Positions 24,502 through 33,247 of a stretch of 64,000 nt of DNA are shown in pieces. Location of the stretch: assembly GCA_964389285.1 (NCBI GenBank), contig CAYMCZ010000001.1, positions 285,508 through 349,507 of the forward strand, in the 5' to 3' direction. The stretch's first letter is position 1. Each line of letters begins with the position of its first letter. Source of the DNA: Alectryocaccobium sp964389285 (GTDB lineage: Bacteria; Bacillota; Clostridia; Lachnospirales; Lachnospiraceae). A model generated the notes under the pieces. That model saw only the letters and a list, made by a program, of their open reading frames with translations. It made no database searches and was not told where the DNA came from. The position numbers and the translations under genes are program-made.

Positions 24502-26648
24502 ATGAATAAAATAATAAACACGCTTTGCGCGGAACTTAACCGCCCTGCAAACCATATAGAAAACATAATAAGGTTGCTTGACGAAGGCAACACGATTCCT
24601 TTTATAGCGCGGTATCGGAAAGAAATGCATGGTGCAATGGACGACACCACTATGCGAAAACTGGAAACACGTCTCAGATATTTGAGAAATCTTTCAGCGA
24701 GAAAAGAAGAGGTTATAAGGGGAATAGATTCACAGGGGAAATTGACGGATGAACTGCATAAAGCAGTGGAAGAAGCCGTTACGCTTTCGGAAGTTGAAGA
24801 TGTCTACCGGCCCTACAAACCAAAAAGGCGTACGCGTGCGACCGTCGCTAAGGAAAAAGGGCTGGAACCGCTGGCGTTTATGATTTTCGCGCAGGATAAA
24901 AGCGGCGCTGAAATTAAAGATTTGGCGGCAAGCCTGATCGATCCGGAAAAAGAAGTAAACAGTATTGGAGAGGCGCTTGCCGGTGCTTCAGATATCATTG
25001 CGGAGATGATTTCAGATAATGCCGACATAAGAAAAGACCTGAGAGAGACTTTATATAAAAAAGGAACCATAAAAGCGGAAGCGGCGCGGGAGGAAGACTC
25101 CGTATATTCCGGATATTATGATTTTTCGCAGCCGCTTGCAAAAATGTCGGGACATCAGGTGCTCGCTCTTAATCGCGGTGAAAAGGAAGGGTTTTTGAAA
25201 GTAGCTGTCGATATGGAAAAAGAAACGGCACTTGACGTAATAAATAAAAGAATCATCAAAAGAAATTCAACGACAGAAGTTTTTATACGCCATGCGTCGG
25301 AAGACGGCTATGAGAGACTGCTGCAGCCGTCCGTGACGAATGAGATCCGTTCGGAGCTGACGGCAAAAGCCGCCGAGGGCGCAATACATAATTTTGCGCT
25401 TAATTTAAAGCCTCTTCTTATGCAGCCGCCCGTCAAAGGAAAGATTATTATGGACTTGATCCGGGATACAGAATGGGGTGCAAAGTCGCGGTTATCGATG
25501 AGACCGGAAAGGTTCTGGATACAACGGTTGTTTATCCGGCAATCGGCGAAAGCAAAAAAAATGAAGCGATCACCGTGTTGTCGGAAATGCTGAAAAAGCA
25601 CAAGGTTTATCATATCGCTATCGGAAACGGCACGGCGTCAAGAGAGACTGAAAGCATGGTTGCGGAAATGCTGAAAAGTTTTTCCAATGTAAGTTATATG
25701 ATAGTAAATGAAGCGGGGGCTTCGGTATATTCGGCCTCAGAACTGGCGGCGGAAGAATTCCCGGATTACGACGTAAATCTGCGAAGCGCGGTATCTATAG
25801 CACGAAGAATGCAGGATCCGCTTGCCGAGCTTGTAAAGATCGATCCGAAATCAATAGGGGTGGGTCAGTACCAGCATGATATGCCCGCAAAAGAGCTTGA
25901 TGAAAGCCTTAATGCCGTAGTTGAAGACTGTGTAAATGCGGTGGGTGTTAATTTGAACACCGCTTCCGCTCCGCTTTTAAACAGGGTTGCCGGCCTTAAT
26001 GCGGCTGCCGCGAAAAACATAGTAAAATACAGAGATGAAAACGGCATGTTTACGGCAAGAAAGCAGCTGCTTAAGGTGCCGAAACTCGGTCCGAAAGCTT
26101 TCGAGCAATGCGCGGGATTTTTAAGGATATCGGAAGGCGCGACCGTGCTCGATAATACGGCGGTGCATCCCGAAAGCTATAAAGCGGCTGAAATGATTTT
26201 AAAGATTTGCTCTCTCTCGCTCAACGATGTCTCAAACGGAAACACGGCAGATATTCATTCGATTGTTGAAAAGTACGGAATAGAGAAAGCAGCCCGGGAA
26301 TGCGGGATAGGAACCCCGACACTGGAAGATATAATCCGCGAGCTTCAAAAACCCGGACGCGATATAAGGGAGAGCCTGCCGCAGCCGGTGTTCCGCACTG
26401 ATATTATGGATATAAAAGATCTGAAAGAAGGGATGAGACTTTCAGGGACGGTCAGAAATGTTATAGACTTCGGAGCGTTTGTGGATATAGGCGTTCATCA
26501 GGACGGTCTTGTGCATATTTCGGAGATATGTGACCATTTTATAAAACACCCGAGCGAAGTGCTTTCGGTCGGGGACGACGTGAATGTAGTTGTGCTAGGG
26601 ATCGATGAAAAAAAGAAGCGGATATCGTTATCCATAAAGCAGGCTTAG
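24502..26648 (+). pseudogene. tex: tex (S1-domain RNA-binding accessory factor) with a one-base frameshift
   Basis: Two overlapping frames (24502-25593 and an open frame through 25473-26648) together make a complete Tex protein of about 715 residues. The first gives the Tex N-terminal HTH part (NTIPFIARYRKEMHGAMDDTT). The second gives the YqgF-like domain (GCKVAVIDETGKVLDTTVVYP), helix-hairpin-helix (VNLNTASAPLLNRVAGL) and S1 domain (GMRLSGTVRNVIDFGAFVDIG). Family members read IVMGLDPGYRTGCKVAV at the join. Here ATTATGGACTTGATCC lacks one G, which if restored at about 25452-25453 gives IMGLDPGYRMGCKVAV. No other lesion is seen, so this is a recent mutation or sequencing error; no slippery site suggests programmed shifting. 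Confidence 0.88.
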
Positions 26649-26652
26649 AACA

Positions 26653-26676
26653 ACGGGGCTGCCGCTGCAGCCCCGT
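26653..26676. terminator. Hairpin between convergent tex and HAD-DUF genes
   Basis: ACGGGGCTGC (26653-26662) and GCAGCCCCGT (26667-26676) pair perfectly around a CGCT loop. The T-run after it is short on both strands, so termination strength is uncertain. Confidence 0.65.
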
Positions 26677-26681
26677 CACCT

Positions 26682-28208
26682 TTATTCAAATATTACTTTC
26701 TGAACCAGGAACGAAGCGTCCGGGGCTTTTGTGACGTTGTTCTTTACCATTTCGGCGATTTCTTCCGGCGAATATTTTTCACCTGAATAAACCACCACTA
26801 CCGAAAGATCGTCTTCCCGCAGGAAATTAACCACTCCGAAGTCCGTATATCTCGTGGCTCCTATCGAAACCATAATCTGATCCGGCCGGTCGGCTTTGTT
26901 CAGATAGGCATTGATGTTTTCGGCGGGTCCGAGATTTTTTTGATTGTTCAGCCTGTCGATCATCCACGCAATCAGCTTTTCATATATATAGCTGTACCCG
27001 CTGACCGGACTGTCCTCGCCGTAGGCATAGGCTTTTGAATTTCTCACCAGAAAGCTCGCAATGCGGTATTTATCCAGCTCGCAGCCCTTTGTAAATTCAT
27101 TGAGTTTTATTCGCTGACTCGAAAAGCCTTTGCTGGCCATGCCCCAATTTTTCTTTTCGCTTATTTTTTGAGCACCCTGTTTGCGTATGGAGCAGTCGTT
27201 TGCCGCTCCGAAGCAGACCGGCTTCATGCTTTTTACAACAGTTCCCTCCCACTCCAGATCAAATACTATGGCACATTCCGGCTCGATCTGCAGCTTTTCT
27301 TCTCCTATGGGGAAAGAAATATTGTGATCGTCAAACGGAAATACCCCCAGATAAGAAGGCGTACCGCCGGCGATCTTCGGAATATAAGTCGGGAACATGG
27401 CCTTGGGCGCGTTTTCCTCCGCCGTTTTCACGTTTACAAAATCAGCGGCCTCGCCTGCCTGTTCAAGATGTCCGGTAAAATTGCCGGCCACTCCGAATGT
27501 TGCCATCTCCGTAAGATCCTTTACCGGATAGAATTCGTTTTGAACGATCTTTTCGACCAGCCCATGTATTTCATGGGGACTATGAGCCAGAGCGTCCGCG
27601 TCCGCAAGTTCTCCTTCGGCTCCGTATCCGTATGTGCAGCCTATGAAAGGGATGTTATTTCCTCTTGCCCCTTTAAGATCGCCGATACGGTCCCCTATCA
27701 TGATATAATCGCCCGGCTTTTCTTTCATCAGGATTGCGATTATATCTTCTTTTGGAATGTTGTCAAATGATTCGCAATCATAAAAGCCCTCAAACCATTT
27801 TTCCATTTCAAAGCTTTCCCAGTTGGCTTTTCTGTATCTAACAAGGCAGTTGCTAAGGACAAGCATACGGTACCCTTCGCTCTTGAATTTATCGAGCATC
27901 TCAATAACGCCGTCATACCATCTGCCCTCGCCTGCCTTAACCGCATCCACCATCTTGCGGCCGCAGCGTTTGATGGCTTTGAATGTGTGCTGCTCCGGTC
28001 CGCTGCCGGCAATCAGCTTCCATGTGTCCGGAGCATTGAGTCCCAGACATCTTTCGAGCGTTTCCGTCTGAACATAAGGAATATCTTCCCCGTGAACTAT
28101 TTTCAGATAATCGATAGCGGAGCGCATGGCCGGCTCAAATATCCTGAGCGTTTCGTTAATGGTTCCGTCGTAGTCAAAAATAAGTGTAGGTTTTTCGTTT
28201 TTATTCAT
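26682..28208 (-). CDS. HAD-superfamily phosphatase fused to a DUF5718-like domain
   Basis: 508 residues. Residues 1-220 are a HAD phosphatase: nucleophile motif FDYDGT (11-16), motif II VLSNC, and acidic motif GDRIGDLKGA. From about 236 a second domain begins MATFGVAGNFTGHLEQAGEA, which I recall as DUF5718; it contains IEPECAIVFDLEWEG and CFGAANDCSIRK, a layout reminiscent of the fumarylacetoacetase fold (inference). The gene starts 2 bases after ribH and belongs to the FMN-riboswitch operon. Riboflavin synthesis needs dephosphorylation of 5-amino-6-ribitylamino-uracildione 5'-phosphate between RibD and RibH, done by HAD phosphatases in other bacteria, so that step is the best functional guess for the first domain. 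Confidence 0.8.
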   Translation of the reverse strand: MNKNEKPTLIFDYDGTINETLRIFEPAMRSAIDYLKIVHGEDIPYVQTETLERCLGLNAPDTWKLIAGSGPEQHTFKAIKRCGRKMVDAVKAGEGRWYDGVIEMLDKFKSEGYRMLVLSNCLVRYRKANWESFEMEKWFEGFYDCESFDNIPKEDIIAILMKEKPGDYIMIGDRIGDLKGARGNNIPFIGCTYGYGAEGELADADALAHSPHEIHGLVEKIVQNEFYPVKDLTEMATFGVAGNFTGHLEQAGEAADFVNVKTAEENAPKAMFPTYIPKIAGGTPSYLGVFPFDDHNISFPIGEEKLQIEPECAIVFDLEWEGTVVKSMKPVCFGAANDCSIRKQGAQKISEKKNWGMASKGFSSQRIKLNEFTKGCELDKYRIASFLVRNSKAYAYGEDSPVSGYSYIYEKLIAWMIDRLNNQKNLGPAENINAYLNKADRPDQIMVSIGATRYTDFGVVNFLREDDLSVVVVYSGEKYSPEEIAEMVKNNVTKAPDASFLVQKVIFE

Positions 28209-28210
28209 AA

Positions 28211-28684
28211 TTAAAGCTGCCTCATGAGATTTACCATTTCGATTGCCGAAAGAGCACAGTCGTATCCTTTATTTCCCGCCTTGCTTCCGGCGCGGGCTAT
28301 TGCCTGCTCTATGTTTTCCGTAGTGATAACTCCGAAAAGTATCGGTACTCCCGTCGAAAGACCCACCTGGGCAATTCCCTTTGCCGCTTCATTGCAGACA
28401 AGGTCGTAATGCGAGGTGTCGCCTCTTATGATGGCTCCCACGCAAATCACGGCGTCATATTTGCCCGATTCGGCCATTTTCTTTGCGACAACCGGCAGTT
28501 CAAAAGCTCCCGGAGTCCACACCGCCGTTATGTTTGCTTCCTCAACACCGTGACGCACAAGTCCGTCAACGGCTCCGCCCAAAAGCTTGTTTACTATGAT
28601 TTCATTAAAACGTGACGCGGCTATGCCGACCTTCATGCCCTTGGGAGCTACTACATTCCCCTCTACAAAGTTAATCTTGCTCAT
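28211..28684 (-). CDS. ribH: 6,7-dimethyl-8-ribityllumazine synthase
   Basis: 157 residues, full length. Condenses ribitylaminouracil with dihydroxybutanone phosphate, penultimate step to riboflavin, usually as an icosahedral or pentameric assembly. Motifs: ASRFNEIIVNKLLGGAVDGL, VWTPGAFELPVVAKKM, CVGAIIRGDTSHYDLV and the catalytic-His-containing GDTSHYD, GVITTENIEQA and ALSAIEMVNL. Fourth gene of the rib operon. Confidence 0.97.
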   Translation of the reverse strand: MSKINFVEGNVVAPKGMKVGIAASRFNEIIVNKLLGGAVDGLVRHGVEEANITAVWTPGAFELPVVAKKMAESGKYDAVICVGAIIRGDTSHYDLVCNEAAKGIAQVGLSTGVPILFGVITTENIEQAIARAGSKAGNKGYDCALSAIEMVNLMRQL

Positions 28685-28757
28685 TTTCTACTCCTCTTTG
28701 ATATTTTCTTAAGGCTGCCGTAAGTCTGTATTTTGCGGCAGTTTCCATAATTACCTT

Positions 28758-29975
28758 TTATTTGTCGAATTTAATTCCGTTGAAAATATGTCCCATTTTA
28801 TCCTGCTTTGTCTTTATATATCTGTAGTCGTACTGCTGCGTTTCTATCTCGATGGGAACACGTTCTTTTATCTTCATGCCGAACTCTTCGAGGCTGTATA
28901 TCTTATCCGGATTGTTTGTAAGCAGCCGCAAAGATTTAGCTCCGAGATCGCGCAGAATCTGCGCTCCTACCCAGTATTCCCGCAAATCCGGAGCAAATCC
29001 CAGCTTGACATTTGCCTCTACCGTATCATAGCCCTGTTCCTGAAGCTCGTATGCTTTGAGCTTGTTGATAAGCCCGATACCCCTGCCCTCCTGCCGCATA
29101 TACAGTACAATGCCTCTCCCTTCGGCCTCTATCTGATCCATTGCCGAATGAAGCTGTTTTGCGCAGTCGCATCTGAGAGAACCGAAAACATCGCCGGTAA
29201 GACATTCGGAATGAACTCGGCACAATACGTCTTCCCCGTCTCCGATATCGCCTTTTACCAGAGCGATATGATGTTCGCCGTTTATCATGTTTACATATCC
29301 GTAAGCCTTAAATATGCCTCTTTCCGTCGGAAGATTCACGACGGCCTCTCTCGAAACATAGGTTTCATGCAGGATCATGTATTCCTGGAGCGCCTTAATC
29401 GTGATGAATTTCAGGTCATGCTCTTTGGCAAACCGCGCTATCTCGGAAGAGCGCATCATGGTGCCGTCGTCACGCATTATTTCACAGCAGACACCGCACT
29501 GTTTAAGCCCGGCAAGCCTCATCAGATCCACCGTGCCTTCAGTATGTCCGGCTCTCTTTAAAACGCCGCCTTTTCTCGCCACAAGGGGAAATACGTGTCC
29601 GGGGCGCCTGAAATCCATTGCCTGTGAATTTTCATCCACGAGCGCTCTCATGGTAAAGCCTCTTTCTTCCGCGGAAATGCCCGTGGTGGTGTTCACATGA
29701 TCTATCGCCACGGTGAATGCCGTGGAATGATTATCCGTATTTTCCGTCACCATCTGAGCCAGAGCCAGCTTTGAGGCCAGCTCCTGTGTCATGGGCGTGC
29801 AGATAAGCCCCTTTGCGTATTTTGCCATGAAATTTATATTTTCGGTTGTGGCAAATTCCGCCGCGCAGATCATGTCGCCTTCATTTTCTCTCGTCGGATC
29901 GTCCGTCATGAGAATTATTTTTCCCGCCCTCAGATCCTCCAAGGCTTCTTCGATCGTATTGTACTGAATACTCAT
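28758..29975 (-). CDS. ribBA: Bifunctional DHBP synthase / GTP cyclohydrolase II
   Basis: 405 residues. The N-terminal RibB domain (1-200) makes dihydroxybutanone phosphate from ribulose 5-phosphate: DDPTRENEGDMICAAE, and RPGHVFPLVARKGGVLKRAGHTE. The C-terminal RibA domain opens GTP to start the pyrimidine branch: zinc site CLTGDVFGSLRCDCAKQL and catalytic MRQEGRGIGLINK. Both first committed steps are thus on one chain. Placed between ribE and ribH. Confidence 0.97.
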   Translation of the reverse strand: MSIQYNTIEEALEDLRAGKIILMTDDPTRENEGDMICAAEFATTENINFMAKYAKGLICTPMTQELASKLALAQMVTENTDNHSTAFTVAIDHVNTTTGISAEERGFTMRALVDENSQAMDFRRPGHVFPLVARKGGVLKRAGHTEGTVDLMRLAGLKQCGVCCEIMRDDGTMMRSSEIARFAKEHDLKFITIKALQEYMILHETYVSREAVVNLPTERGIFKAYGYVNMINGEHHIALVKGDIGDGEDVLCRVHSECLTGDVFGSLRCDCAKQLHSAMDQIEAEGRGIVLYMRQEGRGIGLINKLKAYELQEQGYDTVEANVKLGFAPDLREYWVGAQILRDLGAKSLRLLTNNPDKIYSLEEFGMKIKERVPIEIETQQYDYRYIKTKQDKMGHIFNGIKFDK

Positions 29976-30002
29976 TTTACTTCCTCTTTTCGTAAATAAT
30001 CT

Positions 30003-30653
30003 TTAATATCCGAGTTCTCTTAACATATCCATGGTAACGGATGAGCCGCTTTCGGTTTCGTCTTTCTGATACCTCATAAGCTTCTCTATGTATTTGCCGA
30101 CTATATCGTTTTCCAGATTGACCGTATCTCCGGTTTTTTTCTTCAGCAGAGTGGTCTCTTCCGCGGTATGCGGAATGACCGAAACCTTAAAACAGCCCCC
30201 GTCCACGTAAGCCACCGTGAGGCTGATCCCGTCTATGGCTATCGAGCCTTTCCGTACGATATATTTTAAAATATCCTCACCGGCCTTTATAGTTACCCAT
30301 ACCGCGTTTTCTTCTTTTTCATACGATGAAATGATCCCCGTCCCGTCTATATGGCCGGATACCAGATGTCCTCCGAAGCGCCCGTCCGCAGCCATGGCTC
30401 TTTCCAGATTGACTTTATCTCCAATCTTTGACTCCTTAAAGCTGCTCCGCCTTACGGTCTCGGCCATTACGTCCGCGGCAAAGCCGTCGTTTGAAATCGA
30501 TACCACGGTCAGACAAACGCCGTTTACCGCTATGGAATCACCGATTTTAGTGTTTTCAAGCACTTTTGACGCCTTCAGGAAAATCTTTCCGGATTTTCCG
30601 TTCATGGATAACGAGCGGATCTCGCCGACTTCTTCGACTATCCCTGTAAACAT
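30003..30653 (-). CDS. ribE: Riboflavin synthase alpha subunit
   Basis: 216 residues, two tandem lumazine-binding barrels. The first starts MFTGIVEEVGEI and contains GVCLTVV; the second has GHIDGTGII, GSIAIDGISLTVA and VIPHTAEETTL. Dismutates two lumazines to riboflavin plus ribitylaminouracil. Translation follows ribD by 24 bases. Confidence 0.97.
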   Translation of the reverse strand: MFTGIVEEVGEIRSLSMNGKSGKIFLKASKVLENTKIGDSIAVNGVCLTVVSISNDGFAADVMAETVRRSSFKESKIGDKVNLERAMAADGRFGGHLVSGHIDGTGIISSYEKEENAVWVTIKAGEDILKYIVRKGSIAIDGISLTVAYVDGGCFKVSVIPHTAEETTLLKKKTGDTVNLENDIVGKYIEKLMRYQKDETESGSSVTMDMLRELGY

Positions 30654-30677
30654 ATTTCTCCTCCGATAAATATTATA

Positions 30678-31787
30678 TCAGCTCTTTTTTACTTTATAAC
30701 TCAAAAGCACGTCTTCGCCGATCCTGCTTATATCGTAAAGTTTCAGTCCCACAGCCTCTGAAACAGACTCCACGCCTTTTCCCTCGACCGGGGATTTGCT
30801 GTCTTTTCCGCCGAAAATTTTAGGGGCTGCAAAGGCTTTGACTTCATTTACTATTCCGGCACGCAAGGCACTGTAATTCAGCGTACCGCCGCCTTCCAAA
30901 AGAATGCCGTCGATCTTCATTTCTCCTAAGATCCGCATGAGCTTTTTAAGATCTATCCGTCCGTCTTCTCCCGCGGCGCGGATCACTTCGACATTATGCG
31001 CTTTCAACACGGACAGTTTTTCATCGGTTTTTGCTTCAACACAGTCCGGCAGGGCGCATGCCAAAACAGTCCTGTAATCCTTCGCCGTCCGTATTATTTG
31101 AGAGTTTATCGGAATCCTCAGGCGGCTGTCGCAAATAATCCTTACCGGGCTTCTCTTTCCCTGTGTACGGACGTTCAGCATCGGATCATCCGCAAGCACC
31201 GTTCCTATGCCCGCCATGATTCCCGTATAGGTGTTCCGCATAACCTGAACGGCTTCTCTTGCCTCTTTGCCAGTTATCCATTTTGACTTTCCGGTATAAG
31301 TCGCAATCTTTCCATCGGCGGTCATGGCATATTTCATGACGACATAGGGGGTTTTGGTCCTGATAAAATGAAAGAAAACGTCATTTAATCCGTCGCATTC
31401 TTCTTTCATAAAGTTTTCGTCCACCCGTATGCCGGCATCCCTAAGCCGTTTTACGCCCTTGCCTGCCACCAGAGGATTCGGATCTTTCGAGCCTATGACT
31501 ACCCTTGCGATTTTGTTTTCGATAACAGCCTCTGTACACGGAGGCTGTTTGCCGTAATGACAGCAGGGCTCGAGAGTGACGTACATCGCAGCTCCTTCGG
31601 CGCTTTCTTTAAGGTTTTTGATGGCGTTTCGTTCTGCGTGCAGCTCTCCGTAACGCTCATGAAAGCCTTCTCCTATGATCCTGCCGTCCTTTACAATGAC
31701 CGCTCCCACCAGAGGATTCGGATTTACCGCGCCGATCCCGCCTTTAGCCAGCTCTATGGCCCGCTGCATATAAAAAGAATCTGTCAT
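30678..31787 (-). CDS. ribD: Bifunctional deaminase/reductase of riboflavin synthesis
   Basis: 369 residues. The N-terminal cytidine-deaminase-type domain has zinc motif HAERNAI and PCCHYGKQPPCTEA; the C-terminal reductase domain carries YVVMKYAMTADGKIAT, ILLEGGGTLNYSAL and GITGKEA-like substrate contacts. The start at 31787 (MTDSFYMQRA) is chosen because GAGGCGG precedes it; the upstream in-frame ATGs lie in the terminator of the FMN riboswitch. First gene of ribD-ribE-ribBA-ribH-HAD. Confidence 0.95.
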   Translation of the reverse strand: MTDSFYMQRAIELAKGGIGAVNPNPLVGAVIVKDGRIIGEGFHERYGELHAERNAIKNLKESAEGAAMYVTLEPCCHYGKQPPCTEAVIENKIARVVIGSKDPNPLVAGKGVKRLRDAGIRVDENFMKEECDGLNDVFFHFIRTKTPYVVMKYAMTADGKIATYTGKSKWITGKEAREAVQVMRNTYTGIMAGIGTVLADDPMLNVRTQGKRSPVRIICDSRLRIPINSQIIRTAKDYRTVLACALPDCVEAKTDEKLSVLKAHNVEVIRAAGEDGRIDLKKLMRILGEMKIDGILLEGGGTLNYSALRAGIVNEVKAFAAPKIFGGKDSKSPVEGKGVESVSEAVGLKLYDISRIGEDVLLSYKVKKS

Positions 31788-31799
31788 GTTCCGCCTCAT

Positions 31800-31832
31800 A
31801 AAAAAAGCTCCGAAGCTAATATACTTCGGGGC
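31800..31832 (-). terminator. Riboswitch-controlled terminator before ribD
   Basis: On the minus strand GCCCCGAAG and CTTCGGAGC pair at 8 of 9 positions around TATATTAG and are followed by seven T (31806-31800), directly ahead of the ribD ribosome site. This is the expected OFF structure of the FMN riboswitch. Confidence 0.85.
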
Positions 31833-31890
31833 TGACAAACGTAGCTGCTCTTTTCCGGTCTCTGCAAAAAATGCAGAAACAGCTTATTTG

Positions 31891-32046
31891 CATCTTCTTT
31901 CATCCAGACTGTACTGTCGGCTCCGGAATCTCACCGGACCATGCCTTTCGGCTCCCGGGCTTGTCCTTTTTATCCGGGTTTATCCGTAAACCCGATACTT
32001 AAAAGGCATCACCGGCGGTGGGGAATCAAACCCCCCCCTGAAGATC
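31891..32046 (-). promoter_or_regulatory. FMN riboswitch (RFN element)
   Basis: Minus-strand landmarks in order: GATCTTC closing arm, GATTCCCCACCGCCGGTGAT, a variable hairpin with GGGTTTACGGATAAACCC, GGACAAGCCCGGGAGCC, GGTCCGGTGAGATTCC, GCCGACAGTACAGTCTGGAT and the closing GAAAGAAGATG. These match the RFN consensus and enclose the P1 stem (ATCTTC with GAAGAT). Usual ACCGGCGGT is here ACCGCCGGT, matched by CCCGGGAG in place of CCCGCGAG, a compensating change in one stem. With the terminator downstream it should shut off the rib operon when FMN is plentiful. Confidence 0.96.
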
Positions 32047-32060
32047 TGTAACTATGAATG

Positions 32061-32089
32061 AGTATAGCGCAATCCAAGCGTCATGTAAA
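32061..32089 (-). promoter_or_regulatory. rib operon promoter
   Basis: TTTACA (32089-32084) and TATACT (32066-32061) on the minus strand, 17-base spacer, placing the start about 8 bases before the FMN aptamer. Confidence 0.8.
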
Positions 32090-32115
32090 GCACAAAATAC
32101 CGGTCTCAATTCATC

Positions 32116-33120
32116 CTAATATCTCACTACGCTCACCTCTCCGCTCGAGAGAGCGTCAGCGCTTCCGTCCTCGTACCTGACAAGCAGACGGCACTCATCG
32201 TCTATTCCGGTAACAAGCGCATAATCGCGGCCATGCTTTTGCTCTTTTTCCGAAAAGCCGAGTATTTTTACTTTTTTACCGAGAAGCATCGATTTTTCTT
32301 TATAATCCGGAAGAAAAGTATCTTCTCCGGTATCGAATAATTCGTTGTACAACTCAAAAAAATGATTAATGACCGAAGCATACATCCTGTTTCTCAGATC
32401 CGCGTCAAATACGCCGTCAAGCAGGGCTCCGGCCTTGTTTTTCAGTTCTTCGGGAAAGCCGCCCTGCGGCATATACAGGTTCAGTCCCGCCCCTATGATA
32501 ATATATGAAAGCGAGCCGTCCTCAATGGAAGTTTCGCCTTCCGTCAGTATGCCCGAAATCTTCCTGCCCTTAAAATAAAGATCATTTACCCATTTGATCT
32601 GCACATCTTTATCAAGCGTTTCTTTGATTGCCCGGCAGAAAGCGACCGCCGTCAGGCAGGTAAGCTTCGTGGCTTTTTGTATATCGGTGTCGGGATGAAG
32701 CAGAAAGGTCATATACATTCCCGTCCTGCCCGGAGAAAAAAAGCTTCTCCCCCTCCTTCCCCGTCCGCCGCTTTGGCAGGCCGCTATAATCACGGCCTGC
32801 TTTTTCGGATTTTCGGCATAATATGCTTTGGCATAATTGTTTGTGGAATCAACATCTGCGAGTACCGTTATCTCAAGTCCCTCGGGAACATTTTTCAAAA
32901 GTTTTTTTATCGCATGTCTGTCGGGAAGCGACGTATCCTCCCAAAGCCTGTATCCTTTGTTTGTAACGGCTTCGATCTTATATCCGTCTTTTTCGAGAGT
33001 TTTTATGGCTTTCCATACCGCCGCTCTTGACAGATACAGTTCATCCGCGATTTGCTGCCCCGAAACATACACGGAGCCGTGTTCTTTTAATTTTTCAAGT
33101 ACAAGGTCTTTCGTTTTCAT
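32116..33120 (-). CDS. birA: Bifunctional biotin-protein ligase / biotin repressor
   Basis: 334 residues. An N-terminal winged helix (about 1-62: VSGQQIADELYLSRAAVWKAIKTL) is followed by the ligase domain with GRGRRGRSFFSPGRTGMYMTFLL as the biotinyl-AMP loop and KWVNDLYFKGRKISGILTE, then a C-terminal SH3-like cap. Group II BirA couples biotinylation of carboxylases with repression of biotin genes. Divergent from the xdhC-like gene. Confidence 0.95.
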   Translation of the reverse strand: MKTKDLVLEKLKEHGSVYVSGQQIADELYLSRAAVWKAIKTLEKDGYKIEAVTNKGYRLWEDTSLPDRHAIKKLLKNVPEGLEITVLADVDSTNNYAKAYYAENPKKQAVIIAACQSGGRGRRGRSFFSPGRTGMYMTFLLHPDTDIQKATKLTCLTAVAFCRAIKETLDKDVQIKWVNDLYFKGRKISGILTEGETSIEDGSLSYIIIGAGLNLYMPQGGFPEELKNKAGALLDGVFDADLRNRMYASVINHFFELYNELFDTGEDTFLPDYKEKSMLLGKKVKILGFSEKEQKHGRDYALVTGIDDECRLLVRYEDGSADALSSGEVSVVRY

Positions 33121-33152
33121 GACGTTTGCCTTTCGGTTGTTTAATACATTTT

Positions 33153-33227
33153 ATTGTAAACTTCATTTTTATAATTGTAAACGAGAAAAAGAATTGTCTT
33201 GAGGAAATTATTGCGAAAGGTTATACT
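33153..33227 (+). promoter_or_regulatory. xdhC-like gene promoter and paired ATTGTAAAC repeats
   Basis: TTGAGG (33199-33204) and TATACT (33222-33227) with a 17-base spacer precede the xdhC-like gene; CGGAGG is its ribosome site. Upstream, between it and birA, ATTGTAAAC occurs at 33153-33161 and 33174-33182, a direct repeat of 21-base period that may bind a regulator of birA. It is a direct, not the usual inverted, arrangement for a BirA site. Confidence 0.5.
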
Positions 33228-33247
33228 GTTTTTCGGAGGTATTTATT

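Noticed and set aside
25441..25480. Programmed ribosomal frameshift in tex
   Set aside because: No slippery heptamer, internal Shine-Dalgarno or strong downstream structure; a one-base deletion explains the break.
28788..29561. Plus-strand open frame of 257 codons over ribBA
   Set aside because: Antisense shadow of a fully conserved gene.
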